Assembly: GCA_034432755.1 (NCBI GenBank)
Contig: DAOUBQ010000018.1
Location: 25,622 to 89,621 of the forward strand
DNA from: UBA5195 sp034432755
GTDB taxonomy: Bacteria; Chloroflexota; Anaerolineae; Anaerolineales; Villigracilaceae
Length of the DNA stretch: 64,000 nt
Direction: 5' to 3'
The notes under the pieces were generated by a model. The model worked only from the letters and a program-made list of their open reading frames with translations, was not told the origin of the DNA and did not search any database. Position numbers and translations under genes: made by a program. Position 1 is the stretch's first letter, and each line of letters starts with the position of its first letter. This document shows, piece by piece, positions 33,448 through 41,756 of the stretch.

Positions 33448-34665
33448 ATGTCAACCCAGCCAGCCAAACTTCACACCCTGTTACATCTCTTGTGGAAAAG
33501 CCCCGCCTTTGGCGATTCCTTTCCAGCCGAGGGGCTGGAGAGCCGCGTCATAACGCAATTTGACTGGATGTATGCCCGCCTGACCGAGGCGCTGCTCCCC
33601 ATCTTGCAGCAAGCCCTGCCCGGCAGCGCTCCTGGCACATCAACCGCCATCGTTGAGCAAATTGCCCCAAAGAGCATTGCCTTTTGCGCGGCCATTTCCG
33701 CTGGAGAAATTCGGGATACACAGCACCTGTTAAACGCAGCAGCGGCGATTTCCATCTCCTACTGGGCCGACCAAAGCATGGACCGCGGTGATGAGTGGAT
33801 GCTGGCTGCGGTTCAATTCCTCAATCACAAAAGCCTTGCCGATGAGCTTTCCAACGCGCAGGCCTTTCGGTCGCGGCTGGAAGGCTTGCGCCACATTCAG
33901 CGTTTTGCCAGCCAGATTACGCGCTCTGCTGACGATTTGCCCTACGCCCTGCAAGCCATTGAGCGTGATGTGCTGGGCAATCAGGCGCAAATGCGAACGC
34001 TGAGCCTGCAATTTTTGCAAAGCCAGGCCGATGATTTTTGGAATGTGTATGCCCAAGACGTTGCCCAAACGATGATTGATTGCTCCGGGCTGATGAGCGC
34101 CGTCGCCATCATCTACGCCATTTACCGCCTGCAGCAGCCGGATTTACCCTCCCTGAATGAGATTTACAGCCACCCGGCGTTGATGCGTCTGGTGCGTGCA
34201 ACCTTCAATGTTGCCGTGCGTGTTTTCGATGATGCCGGTGATTGCTACATTGACACCGGACGGGATGCCGCCTGGGGCAGTTTTAACCTGAACATTTTCA
34301 ACCAGCCGCACCCCAAACTCCTCCGGGCCTTTTTGGAATACGCCGAAATCTCCGAAAATCACGCCTTACACGCTGAGATTTTGACTTCTTTCGCCTTGCC
34401 GCTTTTCGAAAGCCGCGCCGCCCTGACAAATCTCTTTATGCGGCTCACGCGGCAGCGGATGGCGGCCCTGCCCGCGCCGCTCTGGAGGCGCTATCAGGTT
34501 TTCCTCACGCTTTGCAAGCGCACGCTGGAAGCCGGTTTCATCAACGTGCTGGGCGATGCGTTCCTTTCCGAAAACGCTCACCCTTCGACATTCGAGCACG
34601 ATTTCTTGAAAATGATTGGCCCGGATTCCCGCTTCTTTTCATCCGGGCAGGAGGCAACTTTATGA
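33448..34665 (+). CDS. Helical protein with Asp-rich motifs, possibly isoprenoid-synthase fold
   Basis: 405 residues, almost entirely predicted helix, without membrane segments. Two acidic motifs stand out: WADQSMDRGDE with D108, D112 and D115, and VFDDAGDCYIDTGRD with D261, D262, D265, D269 and D273, followed by LNIFNQPHP. Their nature and spacing recall the two Mg-diphosphate-binding motifs of class I isoprenoid synthases, but neither is canonical DDxxD or NSE, so the assignment is tentative. The gene lies between two kinase-less sensor genes and its TGA overlaps the start of the next gene, which ties it to the signalling operon. I cannot name a function with confidence. Confidence 0.75.
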   Translation: MSTQPAKLHTLLHLLWKSPAFGDSFPAEGLESRVITQFDWMYARLTEALLPILQQALPGSAPGTSTAIVEQIAPKSIAFCAAISAGEIRDTQHLLNAAAAISISYWADQSMDRGDEWMLAAVQFLNHKSLADELSNAQAFRSRLEGLRHIQRFASQITRSADDLPYALQAIERDVLGNQAQMRTLSLQFLQSQADDFWNVYAQDVAQTMIDCSGLMSAVAIIYAIYRLQQPDLPSLNEIYSHPALMRLVRATFNVAVRVFDDAGDCYIDTGRDAAWGSFNLNIFNQPHPKLLRAFLEYAEISENHALHAEILTSFALPLFESRAALTNLFMRLTRQRMAALPAPLWRRYQVFLTLCKRTLEAGFINVLGDAFLSENAHPSTFEHDFLKMIGPDSRFFSSGQEATL

Positions 34666-37148
34666 ACGCAGCACAATCCTCAGCGCCGTTTTGGCGTGAC
34701 TGGCCGCAAAGATTTTTTAAGACCTTTATTTTGGCGCATCCCTCCATTCATTCGGCGCCGGAGCGTTACAAGGCGCAATTGCTGTCGGCGCTTTCCCTGT
34801 CCTTTTCGCTGATTGTTTTTGGCGGTTTGCTGGTCACGCTGCAACTGACCGGGTTCAGCGTTCTGATTGCGGCGGGCTTCCTTTTCAGCGCGCTTTCGTT
34901 CATCGCCTATCTGGTCAGCCGCACGCCTTTTTATGGCCGCGCCGCCTTGATTTTTGTGGCTGGTTTTGCGTTCCTGGCGCATATCGCCTCGTTGTTGGTC
35001 GCTTACCCGGCCCTCTTCATCACGCTAACCTTTGCCATTCTGTTTTTGCTGACCAACCTCTTTGAAGTCAAGTGGATGGCGCTTTTCATTGCCGTCAATG
35101 TCGTTGCGGCGCTGCTGCTTTCTGCGCTTTTTCTGCCGCAATTGCAGGGGCAAGAAGCACTCAATGTGCGCGCCGGTCTCTTCACCCTTGGTCTCTTCGT
35201 TCTGCTCTTTGCCTGGTACCGCAATAACCTGGAACGCCTGCGCCTGCAGGAAGTCGCTCAGGCGCAAATCGAATTGCAGCAAGCCACCCTGGAACTGCAA
35301 AACGCGCAGCGCGAAGTAAATGCCCGTCTTGCGGAACTGCGCCTGGCCGCCGAAGTCGGGCGCACCATTTCGCAGGTAGGGGCGCTGGATGTCATGCTCA
35401 AGGATGCTGCGGAACTCATCCGCGCCCAATTTGACCTGTACTATGTCCAGGTTTACCTGGTCAACCCGGCCCAGACCGCCCTGGTGCTGCAAGCAGGCAC
35501 AGGCGAAGTCGGCGCGGCACTGTTGGCACGCGCTCACAAACTGCCGCTCAACACTGGCTCCATCAACGGGCGCGCCGCCCTTGAAAAACAACCCGTCGTC
35601 GTTGCCGATACGAGCGCCAGCCCCGTTTTCAAGCCCAACCCACTGCTGCCAGAGACCCGCTCCGAAATGGCCGTTCCCCTCCTGGTTGGTGAAAAAGTCC
35701 TGGGCGTGCTCGATATGCAAAGTCAGCGCGCCAACGCCCTCAACGCCCAAATTTTGTCGGCCTTTGAAGCCCTGGCCGGGCAAATCGCCATTGCCATCCA
35801 AAACGCCAAACTGCTGACCGAGGCCGAAGAAGCCCGCGCCGAGGTGGAAAAGCAGGCTCGCCGCCTGGCACGCGCCAATTGGCAGGAATATCTCGATAGT
35901 ATCCACCACCCCGAACAGATTGGTTACGTCTTTGAGCAAGACCAGATTTTACCGCTCCAGGCCGAGACCGTTACACAAGAAGAACCCAATGCGTTGGCGG
36001 TTCCCATCTCGTTCACTGGCGAACCACTCGGCTCTTTGGTGGTTGAATTGGCCGAAGAGAGTCAATCCCATCAGACGGTTGAACTACTCAACATCGTGGC
36101 CCGTCAGGTGGCGCAGCACATCGAAAGCCTGCGCCTGCTCGAAAGCGCCGAGCGCTACCGGGCTCAAGCGGAGGAAGCCTCCCGCCGCCTGACCCGTGAA
36201 GGCTGGCAGGAATATTTCAGCGCCCAGGCAGACCAGTCTCTTGGCTACCTGTATGACCTGAAAGAAGTGAAACCCATCGAATCGCAAGCCGCGTTCGCTG
36301 CCGAGTCTGCGCTGGCCGTTCCCATCCGCGTGCGCGATGAAACCATCGGCAAACTGGCCGTTTTGGAGGTAGACTCTGCTGACCCCGAAACGCTTGCCCT
36401 GGTCAACGCTGTTTCTGAGCGATTAAGCGACCACATCGAAAGTTTGCGCCTGTCCGTCCAGACCCAAGCGGCCTTGCAACAATCGGAAAAATTGTTCCAG
36501 ATCAGCCGCGACGTGACAGGAGCGGCAGATTTACAGGAATTGCTCAAAGCCATGGTCGAAGCGCTTAATCTGCGGCCAATCAACCGCGCAAGCCTGGGAA
36601 TTTTCAGTTATAACGCGGCAGGCGAATTAGAAAGCATGGTGGACATTGCAAATTATTGGAATGGCTCAGGTACTGAACCGGCTGTGGTAGGCACGTCGTT
36701 TTCGGCATCGTCACTGAAAGTATTGTCAACCTTCGTCAGCAACACTCCCATTTTCTTCAACGACACTTTCCAGGATCAAAGGATGGGGGAGGCAGAGTTG
36801 CAAATTTTGAAAAAATTAAATGTACATGCTCTGGCAGTTCTCCCGCTCCTGTTAGGGAAAAACCAGATTGGCGTTATTCGCCTTTTATCTGAAGAACCGC
36901 ACAATTTCACGCCAGAAGAAATTCGCTTGCTGACAGCCATTACACCGCAAATTGCTACGGTCGTGGAAAACCGCCGCCAGTTTGAACGCGCCCGCCGCCA
37001 GGCCGAACGCGAAGCCCTGCTCAATGCCATCAGTCAGAAAATTCAAAGCGCCACTTCAGTCGAGGCCGTGCTGCAAATTGCCGCCCGTGAACTGGGCCAC
37101 GCCCTCGGCGCGCCGCGCGCCATTGCACAATTGAGTCTGAAAGATTAA
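34662..37148 (+). CDS. Membrane sensor with several GAF-like modules, no kinase
   Basis: 828 residues from ATG 34662, with CAGGAGGC ahead of it. About six membrane helices lie between residues 45 and 185 with short loops, then a coiled coil, a GAF domain about 235-390 (INGRAALEKQPVVVAD, KVLGVLDMQ), two compact GAF-like modules that both begin R-x-x-W-Q-E-Y and contain GY(V/L)(F/Y) (about 405-500 and 510-605), a larger GAF domain about 610-775, and the half-GAF tail seen in two neighbours (ATSVEAVLQIAARELGHALG). No transmitter or output domain. The compact modules are repeated in the next gene, which does have a kinase. Confidence 0.88.
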   Translation: MNAAQSSAPFWRDWPQRFFKTFILAHPSIHSAPERYKAQLLSALSLSFSLIVFGGLLVTLQLTGFSVLIAAGFLFSALSFIAYLVSRTPFYGRAALIFVAGFAFLAHIASLLVAYPALFITLTFAILFLLTNLFEVKWMALFIAVNVVAALLLSALFLPQLQGQEALNVRAGLFTLGLFVLLFAWYRNNLERLRLQEVAQAQIELQQATLELQNAQREVNARLAELRLAAEVGRTISQVGALDVMLKDAAELIRAQFDLYYVQVYLVNPAQTALVLQAGTGEVGAALLARAHKLPLNTGSINGRAALEKQPVVVADTSASPVFKPNPLLPETRSEMAVPLLVGEKVLGVLDMQSQRANALNAQILSAFEALAGQIAIAIQNAKLLTEAEEARAEVEKQARRLARANWQEYLDSIHHPEQIGYVFEQDQILPLQAETVTQEEPNALAVPISFTGEPLGSLVVELAEESQSHQTVELLNIVARQVAQHIESLRLLESAERYRAQAEEASRRLTREGWQEYFSAQADQSLGYLYDLKEVKPIESQAAFAAESALAVPIRVRDETIGKLAVLEVDSADPETLALVNAVSERLSDHIESLRLSVQTQAALQQSEKLFQISRDVTGAADLQELLKAMVEALNLRPINRASLGIFSYNAAGELESMVDIANYWNGSGTEPAVVGTSFSASSLKVLSTFVSNTPIFFNDTFQDQRMGEAELQILKKLNVHALAVLPLLLGKNQIGVIRLLSEEPHNFTPEEIRLLTAITPQIATVVENRRQFERARRQAEREALLNAISQKIQSATSVEAVLQIAARELGHALGAPRAIAQLSLKD

Positions 37149-37251
37149 TATTCGTAAAGGAAGGACCACCTTCGCATCGAAGCGCAAGCCGCTGACAAAG
37201 ACAAACCAATATTTGTATGCAACCCGATAACAAGATAAGGCAACCTTTGAT

Positions 37252-39105
37252 ATGAACGAAGACCGCCTAAAGAACCGCCTTAAGAGCCTGTTTGAGGACA
37301 TCGAAAACCTGGCCTCTCACCCCAACCCCGATGTAACCCTCATGCGCCGGGAGTTGGACTCTTTGCGCGCCCGGGTGGCCGAAGTAGAAACTCAGGTGGA
37401 ACAGTGGCAATCTTCGCTGCGCTACCAACAACTGTCACACCGTTTTTCCTCTGCTCCCAGCCTTTACGAAAAAGAACAAATTGGCTTTGCCTGGCTCAAT
37501 GGCAATTTGCAGCCGCTTCACCTGGCACCGCTTTCCAAACTTGATGTGCAGCGCGTGCTATATCGTTCGCTTACCGCCGCAAACAAATCTATTGGCGCCA
37601 TTGTGGTCGAACCGCCCCCCGAAAAACAAACCTGGCAGCCCGAAGAAACAGGCCTGGTGGATGCGCTTGCCCGTCAAATCTCCCTTCAAATCCAAAACCT
37701 GCGCCTGATCCAAGCCGCCGAGCGCGCCCGCGCCGAAGCCCAGTCCGCCACCCGCCGCTTTGCCCACGAAAGTTGGGACTCTTTTCTAGACGCCATTCAC
37801 CAAAGCGAACGGATTGGCTACATATATGACCAGGCCAGTGTGGAGCCATTTAACCAGCCAACCCCAGCCCAAGGCGGCATTCAGGCCACCGTATCTGTAT
37901 TAGAGCAGCACATTGGCCGCATTGTGCTTGAACAAGACCCCGCCAGGCCGCTTTCTGAAGAAGATAAGGCCTTGGTCTCCGCCGTTGCTCAACAGTTGGG
38001 CCAGCAGGTGGAAAACCTGCGCTTGCTGGCCGATGCCGCCCGCGCCCGCGCCGAAGCCGAAGAAGCCACCCGCCGTATGGCGCGCGACAGTTGGAAAGAT
38101 TACACAAAAAGCAAACCCCAAGCAGCCCTGGGGTTTATCTACGACTCAAACCAGGTTCTACCGCTGGCCGAACCGCCCGCCAACCTCAGCCTTTCAAAGC
38201 CGCTCATGGTGCGCGGCGAGCCAATTGGCGAGCTGGCTGTGGCCGGGCTGGGCGATATTTCTCCCGAAGTGGACGACCTGATGAGCGCCATCGCATCTCA
38301 GGCCAGCATCCACCTCGAAGCCCTGCGCCTGACCGAAGAACTGCAAAAACGCGCCGCCGAATTGCAAGAACTCGACCGCCTGAAATCCTCCTTCCTGGCA
38401 AACATGAGCCATGAACTGCGCACCCCGCTCAACTCCATCCTCGGCTTTTCAGATGTCATCCTCGAAGGCATTGATGGCCCATTAACCGAGTACATGGAAA
38501 ACGACCTGCGCCTCATTCAGAAAAACGGCCAACACTTGCTTTCCCTCATTAACGACGTTCTCGACATGGCAAAAATCGAATCGGGGCGCATGAACCTGCA
38601 CCCAGAGCGCTTCAAAGTTCATGAAATGCTTGAAAACGTCATCAGCATCACCTCCACCCTGGCAAACGCCAAAAACCTGGCGCTCTACATCGAACCCGAA
38701 TCTCAAAAAGAACTTGAAATCATTGCCGATAACACCCGCATCAACCAGGTCATGATTAACCTGGTCAACAACTCCATCAAATTCACCGAAACCGGGCAGG
38801 TTTCTCTACATGCCTGCGCGCTCGGCAATGATAAAATCTTAATCACCGTCAAAGATACCGGCATCGGCATCCCCGAAGACCATTTGGAAAAAATCTTCCA
38901 GGAATTCTCCCAAGTAGATACCTCAACCACCCGAAAAGTTGGCGGCACCGGGTTGGGTCTGCCCATCAGCCGTCGGCTGGTTGAAATGCACGGTGGGCGG
39001 CTGTGGGCCGAAAGCGCTGGCATTCCGGGGCAGGGTTCAACGTTTTACATCGAATTACCGGTAGAAGCCAAAATCACCGAACCCATTGAGAAGAGAGTCA
39101 AATAA
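37252..39105 (+). CDS. Soluble histidine kinase with three compact GAF-like modules
   Basis: 617 residues without membrane helices. A coiled N-terminus leads to three related modules (about 60-155, 170-260, 275-362); the last two begin with the ARRxxW-like pattern and IGYIYD or LGFIYD seen in the preceding sensor. The kinase core follows: H387 in ANMSHELRTPLNS, NLVNNSIKFTETG, VKDTGIGIPEDHL and GGTGLGLPIS. All catalytic boxes are intact. Because the preceding three sensors lack kinases and share its GAF-like modules, it is a good candidate for their common transmitter. Three bases separate it from the receiver-fused PLP enzyme downstream. Confidence 0.92.
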   Translation: MNEDRLKNRLKSLFEDIENLASHPNPDVTLMRRELDSLRARVAEVETQVEQWQSSLRYQQLSHRFSSAPSLYEKEQIGFAWLNGNLQPLHLAPLSKLDVQRVLYRSLTAANKSIGAIVVEPPPEKQTWQPEETGLVDALARQISLQIQNLRLIQAAERARAEAQSATRRFAHESWDSFLDAIHQSERIGYIYDQASVEPFNQPTPAQGGIQATVSVLEQHIGRIVLEQDPARPLSEEDKALVSAVAQQLGQQVENLRLLADAARARAEAEEATRRMARDSWKDYTKSKPQAALGFIYDSNQVLPLAEPPANLSLSKPLMVRGEPIGELAVAGLGDISPEVDDLMSAIASQASIHLEALRLTEELQKRAAELQELDRLKSSFLANMSHELRTPLNSILGFSDVILEGIDGPLTEYMENDLRLIQKNGQHLLSLINDVLDMAKIESGRMNLHPERFKVHEMLENVISITSTLANAKNLALYIEPESQKELEIIADNTRINQVMINLVNNSIKFTETGQVSLHACALGNDKILITVKDTGIGIPEDHLEKIFQEFSQVDTSTTRKVGGTGLGLPISRRLVEMHGGRLWAESAGIPGQGSTFYIELPVEAKITEPIEKRVK

Positions 39106-39107
39106 CC

Positions 39108-40763
39108 ATGTCCAAACCTGTTCACCTGGAATGTACCGCCTGCGGCAACCATCAGCCCTACCAGCCCTTTCAACCAACCATTTGCAATCAGTGTGGCTCG
39201 CAATGGCTTGAAACGCGCTACGATTACACCGCTTTCAAACGAGAAATCTTGCGCGGATTGCCAGGCCGACCCTTCAACATGTGGCGCTATCAAGACATCC
39301 TGCCGCTCGAAAACCCCGCCGGGCTAGATTTGTACCCCGCGGGCGGAACCCCGCTCTGGCTATCGCAGCGCTACGCGCCCGTCCTCGGGCATTCCAGCGT
39401 TTACATCAAAGATGAACGCTACGGCCCGACCAGTTCTTTCAAAGACCGCCAGGCCGCCGGGGCGGTGGCCGCCATGCTCGAAAGCGGAATCAAAGAAGCC
39501 GTCATCGCCTCCACTGGCAATGCGGCTGTCGCTTATGCTGCCGCCTGCGCCCGGGCCGGCATTAAACTCTGGGTTTTTATGACCAGCCTTGTGCCGCAAG
39601 AGAAACTGCGCGAAGCCGCCCTATTTGGGGCCGAAGTGATTCGCGTCAGCGGCAACTACGACCAGACCAAGCAAATCGCCGCCCAGTTTGCCCAGCGGCG
39701 TCACCTTCTGCTCGACCGGGGCGCCAACTCTATCCCCGCCCGCGAATCGATGAAAACCATCGCCTACGAAATCGTCGAACAACTCGGCTGGCGCTCCCCC
39801 GATTGGTACATCCAGGCCGTCAGCGGCGGCATGGGGCCCATTGGCGTATACCAGGGCTTTGAAGAACTGTTCCGCATGGGGCTGATTGACCGCATTCCCA
39901 AACTCGCCATCATTCAGGCCGAAGGCTGCGCCCCGATGGTGCGCGCCTTCAAAGCCGGCAAAGCCACCGCCGAGCCGGTCATTCCCGATACATCCATCAT
40001 CATCCTCTCCACCGGCGACCCCGGCACCTCATACACCCATCTTTGGAACCTGACCCAGAAATATGGCGGCGTGATGGAATCGGTCACCGACGCCCAGGCC
40101 TTCGATGCCATGCGCTCGCTTGCCAAAAGCGAGGGAATGGCCATCGAACCAGCCACCTCAGTCGCTTTTGCCGGGCTGGAGAAACTGCTCAAAAATAAAG
40201 TCATCCGCCCCGAAGAAACCGTCGTCATCAACTGCACTGGCCACACCTTCCCGGTCGAAAAACACGTTTTAGGCGACCAGTGGGCAGTGGATGTTCACCT
40301 GAGCGAAGGCCAGTCCCCCGCCCCGCGCGAAGGCTTGCAGGCCGCGCTCGAAAACCTGGATGAAAAAGCCACCACCGTGTTACTGATTGACGACAACCCC
40401 GATGACGCCCTGCTCATCCGCCGCATTCTTGAAGCCCGCAAATCATACCGTGTCTTCCATGCCAAAGACGGTTGGGAAGGACTGGCAATGGCTCGCCAAA
40501 AACTGCCCGATTTGATTGTGAGTGACCTCACCATGCCCGGCATTGACGGCTTTGGCCTGGTCGAAGAGTTGAAACTCGACCCGCGCACGGCGGACATCCC
40601 GATTGTCGTCGTCAGCGCCAAAGACATCACCGAGGAAGAACGGCAGCGATTAAATGGTCACATTCAGGCCCTTTACCAAAAAGGCTCACTCACCCCGCGT
40701 AAGTTTGTTGAACAGGTAGTTCAAACGATAGAAGAAGACAAGAACGGCCAAAAGGGAACCTGA
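39108..40763 (+). CDS. Threonine-synthase-like PLP enzyme fused to a receiver domain
   Basis: 551 residues. Residues 9-29 form a zinc ribbon (C9, C12, C26, C29) typical of one threonine synthase group. The PLP fold runs to about 395: K112 in TSSFKDRQ is the Schiff-base lysine, STGNAA at 135-140 binds substrate carboxylate, and SGGMGP at 239-244 binds the cofactor phosphate. A linker of about 25 residues leads to a complete receiver domain (422-545) with D428/D429, phospho-acceptor D473 in VSDLTMPGIDG, S503 and K525. There is no stop or frameshift between the parts. The close spacing to the upstream kinase suggests phosphorylation-controlled amino acid metabolism, or use of the PLP domain as a sensor. 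Confidence 0.93.
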   Translation: MSKPVHLECTACGNHQPYQPFQPTICNQCGSQWLETRYDYTAFKREILRGLPGRPFNMWRYQDILPLENPAGLDLYPAGGTPLWLSQRYAPVLGHSSVYIKDERYGPTSSFKDRQAAGAVAAMLESGIKEAVIASTGNAAVAYAAACARAGIKLWVFMTSLVPQEKLREAALFGAEVIRVSGNYDQTKQIAAQFAQRRHLLLDRGANSIPARESMKTIAYEIVEQLGWRSPDWYIQAVSGGMGPIGVYQGFEELFRMGLIDRIPKLAIIQAEGCAPMVRAFKAGKATAEPVIPDTSIIILSTGDPGTSYTHLWNLTQKYGGVMESVTDAQAFDAMRSLAKSEGMAIEPATSVAFAGLEKLLKNKVIRPEETVVINCTGHTFPVEKHVLGDQWAVDVHLSEGQSPAPREGLQAALENLDEKATTVLLIDDNPDDALLIRRILEARKSYRVFHAKDGWEGLAMARQKLPDLIVSDLTMPGIDGFGLVEELKLDPRTADIPIVVVSAKDITEEERQRLNGHIQALYQKGSLTPRKFVEQVVQTIEEDKNGQKGT

Positions 40764-40766
40764 ACA

Positions 40767-41150
40767 ATGGGCAAAAACATTTTGTGTATCGAAGACAACC
40801 CCGATAACATGATGCTCTTCAAGCGCGTCTTGGAATCCGCGGGGTTTACGCTTCGGCAGGCATTCAATGGGATGGATGGGCTGAAGATTGCCGAAACCGA
40901 ACTGATTGACCTGGTGTTACTGGATATCAACCTGCCCGATATTGACGGCTACGAAGTGACGCGCAGACTGCGTACCAGCCAACATCCCAATGCCGCTTGT
41001 CTTCCCATTCTTATCATTACCGCCAACGTCCAGAAACGGGATGTAGAAAACGCCATGTCTGCCGGCGCAACCGAATTCATCACCAAGCCCATTGATATTT
41101 TTGAGCTATGTGCCCGGGTCGAATGCTATCTCTCCCCATCAAACTCATAA
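40767..41150 (+). CDS. Single-domain response regulator (DivK-like)
   Basis: 127 residues of receiver domain only: E9/D10, phospho-acceptor D53 in LLDINLPDIDGYE, T85 and K107 in ITKPID. The IEDNPDNM start and INLPDIDGYEV stretch are typical of DivK-like receivers that act by contact with kinases. It lies three bases after the PLP-receiver fusion and so belongs to the same transcript. Confidence 0.93.
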   Translation: MGKNILCIEDNPDNMMLFKRVLESAGFTLRQAFNGMDGLKIAETELIDLVLLDINLPDIDGYEVTRRLRTSQHPNAACLPILIITANVQKRDVENAMSAGATEFITKPIDIFELCARVECYLSPSNS

Positions 41151-41235
41151 CAGCCAATATAGAACCAGAGAGAAAAAGAGCCGATTCGTCCGCTGATTGC
41201 CGTTTGGCTGGCAAGAAATATCAAGGAGTATTGTA

Positions 41236-41616
41236 ATGGGAAACAATGTCTTGTACATAGAAGATAACCCCGATAACATGCTACTCGTCAAGCGCGCGCT
41301 TGAATCGCGTGGATATCATCTATTACAAGCCAAGACCGGTTTAGAAGGTGTTGAGATTGCAGAAACGCAAGACGTAGATTTGGTTTTGCTAGACATCAAT
41401 TTGCCCGATATTGATGGCTACGAAGTGGCAAACCGGCTGCGCCACAGCCACAAACATGCCCTGGCCTACGTTCCCATTATTGCCATCACCGCCAATGCCC
41501 TCAAAGGCGACGCCGAAAAGGCCCTGGCTGCGGGTTGCGATGTCTACATGTCCAAACCCATCAACATTCGAGAGTTGTGGGCCCAAGTAGAGGGATTCTT
41601 GCCTTCCAATTTATAA
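41236..41616 (+). CDS. Single-domain response regulator (DivK-like), second copy
   Basis: 126 residues from ATG 41236, preceded by AAGGAG; a frame 39 bases longer has no site. Very similar to the preceding receiver (shared IEDNPDNM, VLLDINLPDIDGYEV) and clearly a tandem duplicate. D53 is the phospho-acceptor, with T85 and K107 (MSKPIN). The 85-base gap upstream may hold its own translation or processing signal. The strong terminator after it ends the signalling island. Confidence 0.92.
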   Translation: MGNNVLYIEDNPDNMLLVKRALESRGYHLLQAKTGLEGVEIAETQDVDLVLLDINLPDIDGYEVANRLRHSHKHALAYVPIIAITANALKGDAEKALAAGCDVYMSKPINIRELWAQVEGFLPSNL

Positions 41617-41640
41617 CCTTTCATCATCCGCTTCAACAAG

Positions 41641-41673
41641 GTGCCAGGAAGCCAGATTTCCTGGCACTTTTTT
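41641..41673 (+). terminator. Terminator at the end of the signalling island
   Basis: GTGCCAGGAA pairs with TTCCTGGCAC around a seven-base loop, followed by a run of six T residues. Confidence 0.88.
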
Positions 41674-41756
41674 CTTACTCACCCCGGCTTGACGCCGACA
41701 AACAAAGAAAGTAACATCACCCCAAAGCCAAGCATCATCCCCAGGAGAAAAACAAC

